From positions 124,001 to 188,000 of the forward strand of contig JAUIRK010000921.1 of NCBI GenBank assembly GCA_030549495.1: 64,000 bases of DNA, given 5' to 3'. How positions within the stretch are numbered: the first letter of the stretch is position 1; every line of letters starts with the position of its first letter. This document shows, one piece after another, positions 51,130 through 63,399 of this stretch. A program made the position numbers and the translations under genes. This DNA comes from Nectonema munidae (lineage: Eukaryota; Nematomorpha; Nectonematoida; Nectonematidae). The notes under the pieces are model-generated. The model did no database searches. It was given only the letters and a program-made list of their open reading frames with translations, and was not told the DNA's origin.

Positions 51130-53340
51130 AGCATTTAAAAAATTCCATTTGTTTTATTTATAAAATAAGCTTTTTTAATCAAGCGTATTTTTTCCTTATA
51201 AGCATAAAATTTTAGAAATTTGTTTTTTTATTCAATATTTTAACTTTCTTGATTGATTATTATGCAAAGTGTTTTGTTTTCAACAGGGGCGCACATCCTC
51301 AAAATTATTGGGGGCGAAATTTTTTTGTTGCAATTTTCAAAATTGGTGGTCTGGAAATACTACGGGAGACCAACTATTAGAAAGTAGGGAGACTACTTTA
51401 TATTTTTTTACAAAATTTGTGAATTTAAATACTATACTTCCAGCGAAAATATTTTAATTAAGTTTGCATATCAAATATACACTAGTTTAAAAAAAATTCA
51501 AAATTGTAAGGAGGGGGGAGCCATTAAGCAATTCTATCAGGCACATTACAGGAATTGATGAAACGATATTTGATTCATAGAGAAAACAACTGAAAACAAA
51601 TAACTGAAGGTTGGCTAGTTTTATATGAATGAATGTAGTCTGAAGGCAAAGAGTCTACTAGACACCCTGCGATGTCTGCGTGATTGATTCAGGGGCAAGG
51701 GTATAAAATGAAGTTATAATTGTGTAAACAATAAATTAACATTGCGTTATTTCATTTTTCTCAGCATCATTCAAAAATAGTTTAAAAGCTAAATTGGTGC
51801 AAGCTACAAAATGTAAAATAACTTAACATTTTGCAATGATTTGACTTTTATAATAACTTTTGAGGAAAAATTTTACAGCATAAATTAAGTTTTTTGAAAA
51901 CTAATTTGACGTATCCCCTACAGCATACGCTATGGGTGGCATGACAGGTTGGTTGAGATGATGGACTCAGCACGGAACCCTTTGGATTTGATTCCTAATC
52001 GATACGAATTTGTTCATAGTTTGACATAAGCGGTACATCAGTGCCTTGTCAATGAAAATACACCCGCTGTGTACCTTACTTTTTACTCAAAATTAAAAAA
52101 AATTGCTACATAATTAACATAAGAGAGAAAGGAGACAAAATAACTAGCAATTTTCACTATTTGAAAATGGAACCGTCTGTTCTCAGAATAATAAGAGGCA
52201 TACTTATTTGATATTTTCAAGTTTTTATAAGCAGCAAAAGCCAACGTTTAAGTAGCTAACCCTTGTAGGGCAGGGATGGATCTTGGTTAAAAATTTAGGG
52301 GGGGGGGGGGGGGGGGGGTTTTGCCCCTTTTTCGAATTTTTTTATATTTTCTATTGTGAAAAGTTATTTAAAAGTGTAAACTAACTTTTCCGTTTTTATC
52401 AAAACGTAAGTGGTTTAGTGGCTGCGAGGTTAAACGATTAGAAGCGCTTCTATCGATAGCCTCGCTTCTACTAGATTATCCATAGCTCGATGTTAGCTGC
52501 AAATTAGTGCCACACCACCTTTAACATAAAGATTCAAATTTAAAGTTACTACATTGTTTTTATAATTTCATTTCATATGAGCTTATTTTTTTATATGTGT
52601 CTAAATTTCACCAACCAAAAACTCAACTATAAAAAACAGGGGCAACTTTTTGATTTTTTTTTGTTTAGCCTTCGCATGCCACAGTATATAAATAATACAC
52701 CAATGCCACAATACTGGAGTAAAAAGCCCATGTCCTGTTAATTTCAAGTTAAAATAAAGTTAGATCTAAATAAGAAACATTTAATAAGTTTAAGACATCT
52801 GATTTTTTGTTTTTGAGGTTTTTTTTATCTCAAAATTCATCTAACCAATGTTTCTGAGAAAAACTTAGAAAGCAAATCAACAAAAAATAAAAGTTTTATT
52901 ATATTCAATTTAACGCCATCTTTTTTTTTTCAAAAAACAGAAATATTTACGAGAATATATAAAAAAAAATGAATGGCATAATAATAAATTGAATATAATA
53001 TTAAAATACCATAGCTTTTATAAAATCTTTATCTACAACTTTTTGTAAAAAAGCCTCATTTTCCAGTGATATTTACAGAAATAAATTTATAAGTAGGACA
53101 AGTCGCTTTTATAGGCTGCCTTTTGTTGATAGCAGGAGAAAAGAAATCTAAATCTATTGAGAATAAAAGGGACCTGATTATCATAATAAATAATGTTGGT
53201 TGCTCCTTGGACGATTTGTTTATATGGCAGTATGTAGCAAACCTTGCGTAATAAAAATCAATATCTGTTAGGCATTTGTTTATGCGTTCTCTTTGTGGAA
53301 GATAATTCCTTTTGCACAGCATCCACCGTTGATTTACGAT
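51130..53340. other. Intergenic region with SINE-like and element-end fragments
   Basis: CAGGGGCGCACATCC at about 51286 resembles a hAT end. 51935-52080 carries GACAGGTTGGTTGAGATGAT and GGATTTGATTCCTAATC, a degenerate tRNA-like A/B box pair. 52298-52318 is a run of 21 G after CAGGGATGGATCTTGG. 52710-52741 reads TGGAGTAAAAAGCCCATG... ending TGTTAA, like a piggyBac right end. No host gene recognised. Confidence 0.5.
52298..52318 (+). repeat. Poly-G tract, 21 bases
   Basis: An uninterrupted G run followed by TTTTGCCCC, in sequence that is otherwise about 70% AT. Probably part of a hAT-type miniature element whose G-run has expanded. Confidence 0.85.
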
Positions 53341-55600
53341 ACAAAGCTTTGTGTTGAATAAGTTTTTTTACGTTCATTATTTTGTTATTTGCCAAAATCA
53401 TGAACACTTCAAGCGAATATTCAACGTCTACCGAATCTGATGAGTACTTTTATAGCTCGGACGATTCAGCGTCGGATATATATGAAGAAGTTCACCTTTC
53501 AAGAGAAGAGTCATTTGAAGAACTTGAGGAAATAGAAGAAACTCTGGAAAATGTTGATGAAAACTTGATAGCCCCGGACGGTACAAGATATTTTTGGGAA
53601 TCTCAAGACTCCATCACTAGTCGTGTTCAAGCTCGAATTGCCGTAATTTATCTCTACGTCCATATGGTCCAACAAATGAAGCAAAAAATCTAAAGGATAT
53701 TGTCAAAATTTTCAATTTGTTCTTTGATATTACTATAATAACCCATATTTTTGAAATGACGAAGAAAAAAGCAGAAGAAAATTACAAGTAAGTTTTTTCA
53801 ACTTTATAAAAATATATGCTCAAAAATTCAGTCTTTAGAAGACATTGCTGAACTATATAAGTTTCATTTATTTTTTATGATTCCTATAAAACTTTCTAAT
53901 TTATGAAGTTCTAAAGACTGAATTTTGGTGTTTATATTTTGTCCGACATCAGATGTATAGTAAAAATAATTTATTTAGTAAAAGCATTTCAAAATGGGAA
54001 GAGTTAAAGGCTTGCCATGAAAGATTTAATATAAGTGACCTATACTAGCTTACTTTGGATGTCTTATTTACATTGGACAAGCTAAAGACCAAAGAATAGC
54101 GACGCGGTATCTTTTCTTCAAAAATGGCGACCCTTTTTTGCGTGCAGCGATGGGAAGAAGGATGTTCACATATATAAATATTTTTATTCGTTTTGATTGT
54201 TCAATTGATAGAAATCAAAATGATAAACTATCAGCAATCAGGGTGATTCATAGTCATTTTTTTTTGATAATTGTCATAGGTATTGGACGCCTCTAGATGC
54301 AGTTACTATTGAGCAACTAGTCAAGTTCAGAGGAGGATGTCCCATAAAAATATAGGATAAGAGTAAACCCGGCCACTATGGTATCAAAGTATATCATATG
54401 AATGATGCTAGGAAAATAACACTTTTTATGTAATGAAGCCTGAAATTTACATTTCTGGTTTGCTTGATAAATGTTATTTTTCTAGTTTAGAAATTTGTAA
54501 AAGATTAATAATTGGATCAAATTTACCACGGGGATGTGGAGTTTTTCTTGATCGCTTTTTCACATCTCATGAACTAGCGAAGTGGGCCCTAAACAAAGAT
54601 TTAACTATTTGCGGCACTATAAACTCAAATCGTCGTTTTCTACCCAATATTCTGAAACCTAAATACATTCGTAATTTAAACTTACAAGAAACTGAGAGTA
54701 AGTTCGTTTACTCAGAGTATGCTTCTATTTCAACTTACATTCCGATGAAACATGCTAGGCAAAATTTTAAAGCGGTTTATATCTTATCTTCCCAATATAC
54801 TCGGGGTGTGGCTATAACATCGTATAAAAACAAGCCCGAAACCTTGGTTCTTTACAATAAGTATAAAAGCGGTGTTGATTTGAAATAGTTGTTTTTCAAC
54901 ACAATGGCAAGGGATTTTACATCCTATAAGCCTAGTAGATGGACTATGGCTGTTTTTACAAATTACTTAGATATCACAGCTTTCAACTCTTGGGTAATTT
55001 AGTTTCAACTCCGATACACATTGCTAAACTAGAAAAGGAGGCAGGAAAATTTTTTTGAAGCTTTTATCTCTCAAACTTTGTAAACAGTCTTTAGGCTTGT
55101 ACGCTCTAGTTTCACAAATATCACGACCTATCAAAAATATTTTATCGTATTATGGATTTCTCCCTCAAAGAGAAATAAATGAAAGTACTTCGAATAGCAG
55201 AGGATACTGCACTATCCCGGAATGCAAACCCAGAAGCAGGGCTACCAGAAAGGGCTCGTTTTGTAAAAAATTTATTTGCAAAAGGCATTCTTATCTGATA
55301 TGTCCTACTTGTCACTCTGATAGCAGATAAGTTTATTCATTTTTGTTTTTGCATTATAGTTTAATATATATAGATGGCGTTAATAAATTTTTTTGCTTGT
55401 TTTTTAAGGTCTTTTTAAATTTTTGTTAAAAATTTAAATCGAAGTGAAAAATGAAAACTTCATTATTTTCTTCAAATTTGGGTGTTAATTTTCATCCACC
55501 TTACATATTTTTTGTGGCCTAAATTTTGAGTTGAAAAAAAACAGTGGAGTAAAAAGCCCAACTGTACTATGCCGGTAGCACAGTATATAGCAAATAAAAA
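53340..55600 (+). mobile_element. piggyBac element 2 (ends not fully defined)
   Basis: The right end region at about 55543 reads AGTGGAGTAAAAAGCCCAAC then ATGCCGGTAGCACAGTATAT, comparable to the GGAGTAAATTGCCATATGTG right end of element 1, but no TTAA follows closely. A similar GGAGTAAAAAGCCC at 52711 is in the same, not inverted, orientation, so it is not a matching left end. Confidence 0.6.
53400..55330 (+). pseudogene. piggyBac transposase 2, decayed
   Basis: The start MNTSSEYSTSTESDEY is acidic like piggyBac 1. An intron donor GTAAGT after EENYK (about 53788) matches the intron position inferred in element 1. Then CLIYIGQAKDQR, GDPFLRAAMGRRM, DKLSAIRVIHSHF and VTIEQLVKFRGG, where the family has V-T-I-D-E-Q: the first catalytic Asp codon is gone. 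KPGHYGIKVYHMNDA, CGVFLDRFFTSHE and YNKYKSGVD follow, then a cysteine-rich tail (CTIPECK...CKRH...CPTC). Several stops and frame changes. It is similar in sequence to piggyBac 1, so the same broad clade. Confidence 0.88.
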
Positions 55601-55883
55601 TTAGAAAACTAAGCCCTCAAATTTGATTACTTTTTACTAAAAAAAAAGATTTTTGACATTTTGTTTCCAAAACGAAAACTTGTCTGCCAAGTAATAAGTC
55701 CAAGATTTTAACAAGGATTGATTAAATATAAATAAGTGATATCTCATTCTTGATATAACAGATCAACAGCAAAACAAACAAAAATTAATCTATAAAGATG
55801 AAGAATTGGCTTTAAATTAAAATACATTTTAACTTCAAAAATTATAGATTAATCTTAATTAAAAATACTTCCAGACTTGTAAT

Positions 55884-57729
55884 CAGTATCCGCCTTGCCC
55901 CTCGGTCTTGCCCTCGCTCTTCCTTTCTCGGTGGCAAAATTAGTGAAAATAAACTTACTTCCCCACCTAATCTCGCTATTTGCACTATTTATTTGTGTGT
56001 TGGTTTTTAATTATATTTCTCACTTTTTTACAAAATTAATGAATATATTTTTTTAGATTTATTGTTTTTATTTGCGTAAAAATTAACATGTCAGATATAA
56101 AACCAAGCGAACCGATTTCCTCTAAAGCAGAAAAAAGAAATTATTGATGCCGAAAAAATGAGCCTAATCAGTCCAAGCTGGCCAGAGAAATAAGCAAGAA
56201 ATTGGGTATTGAAGTGAAGAGAACTACGTAAAAAGCATTCTCAGCAAAAAGGATGCAATCGAGGTGCAATCAAAACTGGATTTTCTCGAAACGGTAAGTT
56301 GACCGCTACGATCCAAATCTCGATGAAGGGGTGCTCATGTGGCTGAAGCAAGCGAGAGGACACAATCTGTGTCAGTGGAAGTCTGGTCAAAGAAAAGGCA
56401 ATGAAACTGCGAGATAATGCACATTCCGGGATTCATGGAAGGACGGTTGGTGGACAATTTCAAAAAGTCACGCATTACTTTTAAAACAATACAAGGAGAA
56501 GCAGGAGCGGTAAATTTGCAATCTCTTTTTGAGTGGCAACAACAGGTTCTTCGACCTTTGCTTGCACAATTTTCTGCAGAAGACGTCTTCAATCTAGACG
56601 AAACTGGACTCTTCTGGCAGCTGCTACCAAACAAGACCATGGCGTTCAGAGGAGAGCGGTGCACTGGAGGTAAAAAAAGTAAGCAAAGAATCACTCTTCT
56701 GGTTGGAGCAAACATGAGCGGCAACAAAAGTTCCTCTTCTGGTGATTGGCAATTCAAAGAAACCGCGTCTTCAAAAACAAAAAATTCCGGTGACATACAA
56801 GGCAAATTCGAAAGCGTGGATGACGCGGAGCTCTTCGAAGAAACATTGCGTGAGTGGAACGAGCGACTCGTCAAGCAGGGACGCAAAGTGCTGCTTTGTC
56901 TCGATAACTTCTGTGGCCACCCATCTGATCTCCAGTTCGACAATATAAAACTGCTATTTTTTCCTCCTAACACAACATCAATCTCGCAACCAATGGATCA
57001 GGGTGTTATAGAGAGTCTCAAACGCCACTACAAGAAACTTTGTCTCTCGCAGGCTTGAAGCCATAGACGAGGAAAGAGAGTTTAAGTTCACGTTGCTTGA
57101 TGCTCTACACGTTGCCGGTATGTTGGGAGCAGGTTAACAAACCGGTCATCAAAAACTGTTTTGTAAAAGCTAAGTTTGTGGAAGAAGAAATTGATCAGAT
57201 TGAGCCAAAAGATGAAGAGTTGCTCGAGATTTGGAATGCTTTGCCTACTGAGGAAAAGATGCACAATAACGAGGAGATTGAGCTAACTGACTTTCTCAAT
57301 GCTGACGAGGTCTCGCAACTAGTGGCTCTCTTCTGCTAGAGGAGATTGCTGAGGAAGTGCTGAAAAGCAAGGAACAAATTGAAAGCGAAGACGACAAGGA
57401 AACTATCGAAGAGGAAGTGGTTCAATTCCAAGAAGCCCAAAGAGCGTGGAGCATTGTTCGAAAATTTATGCAGCATTGTAGCGTAAAGCTCAAAGTGATG
57501 CAAGCGTGCGATTGTTTAGATCAAGAAATGCTTGAGATCCGCCATATGAAAATGCGTCAGACAACCATTTTTGAGAGCTTTGGAATAGGACACAAATATA
57601 TAAAAAAATAAAACTGTTTTTTAATAAATGTGATTTTATTTGAAAAAATAAGGCTATTTTTACAAAACCCTCGCTACTATGCCACTTTTGGTCGGCCCCG
57701 AAGGGTGGCATAATAGCGAGATTTTACTG
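55884..57729 (+). mobile_element. Tigger/pogo-type DNA transposon
   Basis: The right end, read inward, is CAGTAAAATCTCGCTATTAT then GCCACCCTTCGGGGCCG, with TA outside at 57730-57731. The left end is poorly preserved (CAGTATCCGCCTTGCCCC at 55884). A near-complete but broken pogo/Tigger transposase lies between. Confidence 0.78.
56089..57611 (+). pseudogene. Tigger/pogo transposase (CENP-B type), broken
   Basis: N-terminal helix-turn-helix pieces SKLAREISKKLGIEV and LSKKDAIEVQSKL in shifting frames, then a 213-codon frame (56417-57058) with FNLDETGLFWQLLPNKT (first Asp), SKQRITLLVGANMSG, VLLCLDNFCGHP (second Asp) and PPNTTSISQPMDQGVIESLK (third Asp). The C-terminal acidic parts (EEEIDQIEPKDEELLEIWNA; FQEAQRAWSIV) are split over two more frames. 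The DDE catalytic triad is intact; at least four frame breaks are seen. Base composition is closer to 45% GC, unlike the neighbourhood, suggesting fairly recent arrival. Confidence 0.9.
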
Positions 57730-58988
57730 TATATTTTTCTTTGGCCAATTTTTTAGTTTAAAAGAGAATTTCAAATAAAAAAACTTTTATTTGATTCTCT
57801 AGAAATCGTTCTTTTATATACGAACTTATGTTCATATAATTCTAGAGCTTTTTTGATGTTTTTCAATTTCATAAAACGAAGAGCCGTGTTCTATTTTTTC
57901 CGCAAGAGCTCTAAAACTTGAAACCAAATTATTTTCAATACACTATTGTGAAAAAAACCCTCGATAGTGGACATGCATATATGATGTCTCACAGCAGACG
58001 GATGTCAACCAAAACCTAGATGCTCTCAAGGAGAGAGGTATCCAGCCACATATTTTTAACGAAAAGATTGGAAGTAGTTGACAAATTTTGAAATAAGGAT
58101 AATAAACTTGAAAATTAAAACCCTATCAACTCATGATGCAGGAATTAGTCAAGTAGAACGAGGAATAGCGCCATTAAGTAAAGCACTATCTAGTTTAATA
58201 CTTCTCTTCCATTCTTTTAGTAATCACCTTGATTCTCAATAACGAACACAGTAGACGTGAAAGTGCAGAAACGCAACTTAAAAATATTAAAATTTAGTTC
58301 TCCAAATTCCCTTTTCAAATAAAGTAAAAACAAATAACTGTAGTCAGTCTCAAAGCAAAATTACTTGCTCAAAGAATTTCAAAATGAAAAGTAGAAAATG
58401 AGTTCAGTATAAAAAAAAAGGAAGAAAGAAATACAAAGAGGGTATGGTCATAAAAGGTTGACATTGACGCTGCAGAATAAATTGATTTTCAGATCATTCA
58501 TATCAAATCTTGAAGATATTATGATTCTGTAATTTCTAGCATGCTTATATCTTAAGGCAAAAAGTTTAGGGGCAATTTTGATGCGATCATTATATAGCTT
58601 TGTCCTGGAACCAGGTATGAATCACAACTGCCAATCAAATATATTATTTATTAGAGGCTAATAGTAGATTAATACACATATGTCACCCATCATGTTTATA
58701 GAGGCATAAATCTGTTTTTACGCGTTTTAATTAAAAAAATCTATTCCACCAAGCAATTGAAATAGTTACCACGTACCAGCAACACAATATCAGACTTGTA
58801 GAAAGTATACCTTAAAAAAAATTAACCATCACGATAAGCTTTATTGATGAAAGTATTAAAAGACATACAATGAAGATAAATTATTTACAAGAAATAAGAA
58901 TAGTTTTTTCACAGAAAAAGAAAAATTATTTGGTGAAACCTAAACAAAAATATAGAAAAAAATTAGAAGTAAAATAGAATCATTTATT

Positions 58989-59016
58989 TTTCATAAGAAC
59001 GAAAGTTCAACTTCAT
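58989..59016 (-). repeat. Repeated block A, copy 1
   Basis: CATAAGAACGAAAGTTCAAC... matches 62549-62576 at about 25 of 28 bases. On the minus strand both end an open frame: NDEVELSFL-stop here, NDEIRLSFL-stop in the other copy. Confidence 0.55.
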
Positions 59017-59750
59017 CATTAAAAAAATTTACATATATAGCCAACTAAATATAAATATTTTATCCAATATGTATCTAAATAATTTTATATTAATACTTTA
59101 AAAAAAGAAAAATAATTGGATAAAATTTATTAATCCAAGGTAAGAGCAAAAATAAAATAAGGAAATACTTAAAAGTAAATTAAATTTGGTTTCATTAGAA
59201 ATTTTTTACTTATAAAAGTATGCGTGCCATAAGTTGCCGACATTTAAATTATCTAAAGATTTCAAATGTTCAAACGTATGTTAATAAAAGGAAACTTTTA
59301 TTGGTAAGAAGAATTTATATTTTTATATCACGGTGAAAGAAAAATATTAAATAAACTGATAATTTTTCAATCATGTGAATAATTGATTACATTTTGTAAA
59401 TTTAAAGGGTAAAATGAAATGTAATAAAGTTATTTAGAAATTGAATGCAATCTTATCTCGCATATAGGTGTCAATCATAATGATTTAACGAAACTACTGT
59501 AAAACAAATTCGTAAATATTATAACAAAAAAATCTATAAAAAAAAAAGGATTGAGACAAAAAACAATCTTACCCCAAAACGATAGATTTAGGACAATTCT
59601 TAAAGATGGAAACATAACAAATTATTATAAAAATCTTGATAAGTAATGAAATAAAAATTTATTTAAAATCATATGAAAAGTTGTAAAAGGAACCAAAACT
59701 ACATGGTATTTTTAACGCGTATAAAATAATCAAAATATAATAATGTAATT

Positions 59751-59814
59751 ATCACGTTTGTAAACATTCTATCGCAACTAAGGGACATGATAGGCTGACA
59801 CTAGTGAATAAAAT
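59751..59814. repeat. Repeated block B, copy 1
   Basis: Shares CGTTTGTAA, CTATCGCAAC, ATGATAGGCTGAC-like and CTAGTGAATAAAA segments with 63339-63399, same orientation and nearly the same distance from block A. Confidence 0.6.
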
Positions 59815-62548
59815 GCAAGTTTAAATTTTAGTTAAAAATTAAACTATAGGGTTATAATGTAGCAAATAGGAGAGCAAAAAGATATCTAAAATAACAAACA
59901 TTCAACAATTTAAACTAAATTGATTAAAAAGTGATACAAAAAGTCTATCAAACTGCTTTAGCAGTTTTGATTAAAAGATATGATCCTATGAATAACTTTA
60001 GAGTACACAAATTAAGATATTTTAATTGTTACATTATTTTATATTATCTAAAAATTTAGAATAACTAAAATAATACAGGAATATATTTTAGTCTCATTTT
60101 TTCTTTCAAGTGAAAAATGTGAAAGCTTCGTTAGAGACATGTTAAAATTCTAGAACAAACTATTTTTTCTTATAAAAATGTACTAAAAGACAATAAATAA
60201 ATGTATCTAGAAAATATTATCTTTCAACTATAATTTTGTATAAACTTGAACTTATTACATAAAAAGGATAAAGTAAAAATTGAGATTATAAAAAGAATAT
60301 TAAGCAAAATACCTAGAAGAAAGTTATTCCACATCTGTTGAGAAAATCTTAAGAAAATTATAATTATACATAAAATTTGATTTAATACTTAAGATACAAC
60401 TAAAAGAAAACGTAGGCAAATAAATCATTTTTTATAATAAAAAACTCCATTGAAAAATGGCATACATTAAATTCAATTTGTAATAATGTGTATATTTCAA
60501 TTTTAAATCAAAGCTATTTAATCACGTGAATATCGAAATAGGTTATACTGTTTTATACTTAAAACATCTTCCAAGCATTAGTTTGGAACATCCATATTAG
60601 TTTTTATTTTAAAATTGTCATCAATGATAATAATCATTTTTGAATAATACAAGTATTTTTTGTTTAATCTGACACTAAATGAAAAGAAATAAAATAATTT
60701 TGAATTTATTTCACGTTTAGGTCATTTGTAGGGTTATCATGAAAGGAAAAAATATAATTAGAAAAAATTATAAATATATTAAGCTATAAGAATATTAAAA
60801 ATCAGGAAACACAAAACTAATTTCATTACAATCAAAGTGGTGCATGTATTCATCATATTTAAAAAGATTGTGATATATAAAATACTTGTTATTTGTTCCT
60901 AAAATAAAATCGAGATAATAAAAAGAAAAATTAGATTTAAAGCTTAAAGAATTACTTTTACGTTATTAGGAGGGGACTAAGTTCTTTAATTTCCTATAAA
61001 AATGAAAATTTTGATACAAATAAACAGTTTAATATAAAAGATATGCGAGAAATTACAAGAAAAATTATTGAATTTTCAATTGTAAAATTCCATTACAATG
61101 TGGTTGGTGATTGATTTAAATATTATTTTGGAAATCAAAACATTTGAGAAAAACTTGAGTCAAAAAATGATAAAACATGCTTTTTATGTAAAATTTGTTT
61201 GTATTAACTGATATTATTAAAAAAAATTTTTAAAGCTAAATTTTTTACTGGTATATATTTAATATACCAAATTATTTATTTATTTAAATTACAAAATTAA
61301 ACAAGTTAAATATTTATTAATAGAATACTTTCATCTTTCAAACTCATTGTAGATGTGATCCATAACTCTACTTAAATAATAAACATTCCAATAAGACGTA
61401 AAAACTGTTATTGTTCAAGAAATTCTAAAGTTTAAGAAAATGAGCAAACTTTTAATTATGATGTCAGTTTTACTTTTGCTATTATCATCTTGGAATATCC
61501 AATAACCAGTTGATTCCAATCTATTTAAGGTTTAAGTCTTTGTGAATTTGATTAAGTTCTACAAACCCTTGAAATGTTAGTATTGGGATGATAGTGTTCA
61601 TATTTAACTACTTACAATAAAAACAATAATAAAGAGCAAAAAGAAATTTATATCACAAAAATGGTAAAAACACAAAATGTAGTTGTTTCAAATGAAAACA
61701 TTTATCTATCATATTATCTAGCCCCTATAAAATTAAAAGTTAGGCTTACGAAAGATCGCGCTTTCAACAGGTTAGAACTTTTTTTATGTATCATAAGTGA
61801 AATTGAACTCTACTGCTGATTTTGACTTCAAATTTTATCCTCAATTTGCAAATCTTAAACCACTTCTAAAATTTTGGAAAGCTATTGTTGAGATTGAAAT
61901 TTGGGTAGAATGAGTATTAGTGCAGTCGTACATACATTTTTTGTTATATACACAAACTTTCCTATTTATTTCTAATTATATACGCCTGAGAAAAAATATA
62001 CAAACTACTTTTCTGTTTGACAGAAGATTTTAAGAACAAGTATAATTTTAATTAGAGAATATAAAAGGTTTAAATAGAAACACTTAATAAAATCAGGCTC
62101 ATTAAATCATCAATGTTCATTAGATATCACAAATAAGTGTTCATCATATTCATTTGTAAAAAATAAACGTATACCCGTACATTTATTGACAATTCTTTCG
62201 ATTTCTAAAGAACATAAACAAAAATTTATTAAAAAAGAAATAATAAACAAAAATGAAAGCAGGAAAATTTTATCTAAACGACATTGATCTCTTGAAATAC
62301 AAGAAATAATCAAACAACTATTAAGTTCAATAACAATTATTAAGCTAAATTTTTCAAATATTTTTTTAAATGAATCTAACAATGGATGAGGTGGAGTATG
62401 ATCCAAAGCATTATTTTTCATAAGGTTTGTTTTATTATACTTTTAAAATTATAAAAATGTAATCAAAACAGAATTATCTTTAAATTATATAAAAGTTGAG
62501 AAATAAAATTAAAGACATATCAGAAATAAAGGTTAATCAATAAAATTT

Positions 62549-62576
62549 CATAAGAACGAAAGTCTAATTTCATCAT
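62549..62576 (-). repeat. Repeated block A, copy 2
   Basis: CATAAGAACGAAAGTCTAAT..., the end of an 89-codon minus-strand frame. See copy 1. Confidence 0.55.
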
Positions 62577-63338
62577 TTGTAACTAAATAATTTTTAACAG
62601 CAACATACCAAAAAGGAAGTCTAAAATAAAAATAGGAGCAATTAAATATAATAATTTTGTATGTAATTTTATTGAATATTCTAAAATCTGTTGCACTATC
62701 CACCCTGTACCTATCCAGACTTTTCTCTTCAATATAAATCTCCAATATGTCGATTTTAGATGGTAATTGAAAGATGTCTTGAATAATACATAGCTTCTGC
62801 TTCATGTTGCAACGCAAAATGTCAGAAAAAAGACAACCAGCAAAAGATAATTTATTTAAAATTTATTGGTTTGTATTTTGTCTTCAAAAATATTTTATTA
62901 AATTTTTAGAGATATTTTGTTATTCAACAAAGTGTTAAAGTTCTTTTAAAAAATTAAATGTTTATATATAAAAGATTTAACATGATTTAGTTAAAAAATG
63001 TCATCCCTCTATTTTTAAATAAATACAAAGGCTAGGTCTTAAAATCAGCTAAATAAACAAAGATATAATAAAAAAATTTTAGGAAGCATATGACAAAATA
63101 CATGAATTGAATAAGTTAAAGAAAGATTGAATATTTTAAGATAAAAAATAAGTTATACAACTAATGACAAATTTAAACTCTCATTTTTGAGATAGAATTA
63201 AATATCCTTTGATTAAAAATCATTGAAATAAACGAATACATAATAAGTAAAACAAATTTTGGAAGATATTAATGAAATTACATACAAAATTGTAAAAAAT
63301 AATAATAATGCTTTCACAGAAAAGTTTGATTATTTTAT

Positions 63339-63399
63339 CGCGTTTGTAACACGCTATCGCAACCGTTAAACACGATAGATTGACTCTAGTGAATAAAAA
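63339..63399. repeat. Repeated block B, copy 2
   Basis: ATCGCGTTTGTAAC...GTTAAACACGAT forms a short inverted repeat; followed by GATTGACTCTAGTGAATAAA. See copy 1. Confidence 0.6.

Noticed and set aside
52711-52741. Left inverted end of piggyBac 2
   Set aside because: The GGAGTAAAAAGCCC motif is in the same orientation as the right end, so it cannot be the inverted partner.
56335-56973. 212-codon minus-strand frame
   Set aside because: Antisense shadow of the Tigger transposase, which carries the DDE motifs on the plus strand.
62110-62817. Two minus-strand frames of 103 and 89 codons in the AT-rich region
   Set aside because: Lys/Ile/Phe-rich composition is expected by chance at this base composition; no domain. 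Only the repeated C-terminal block is noted as a finding.
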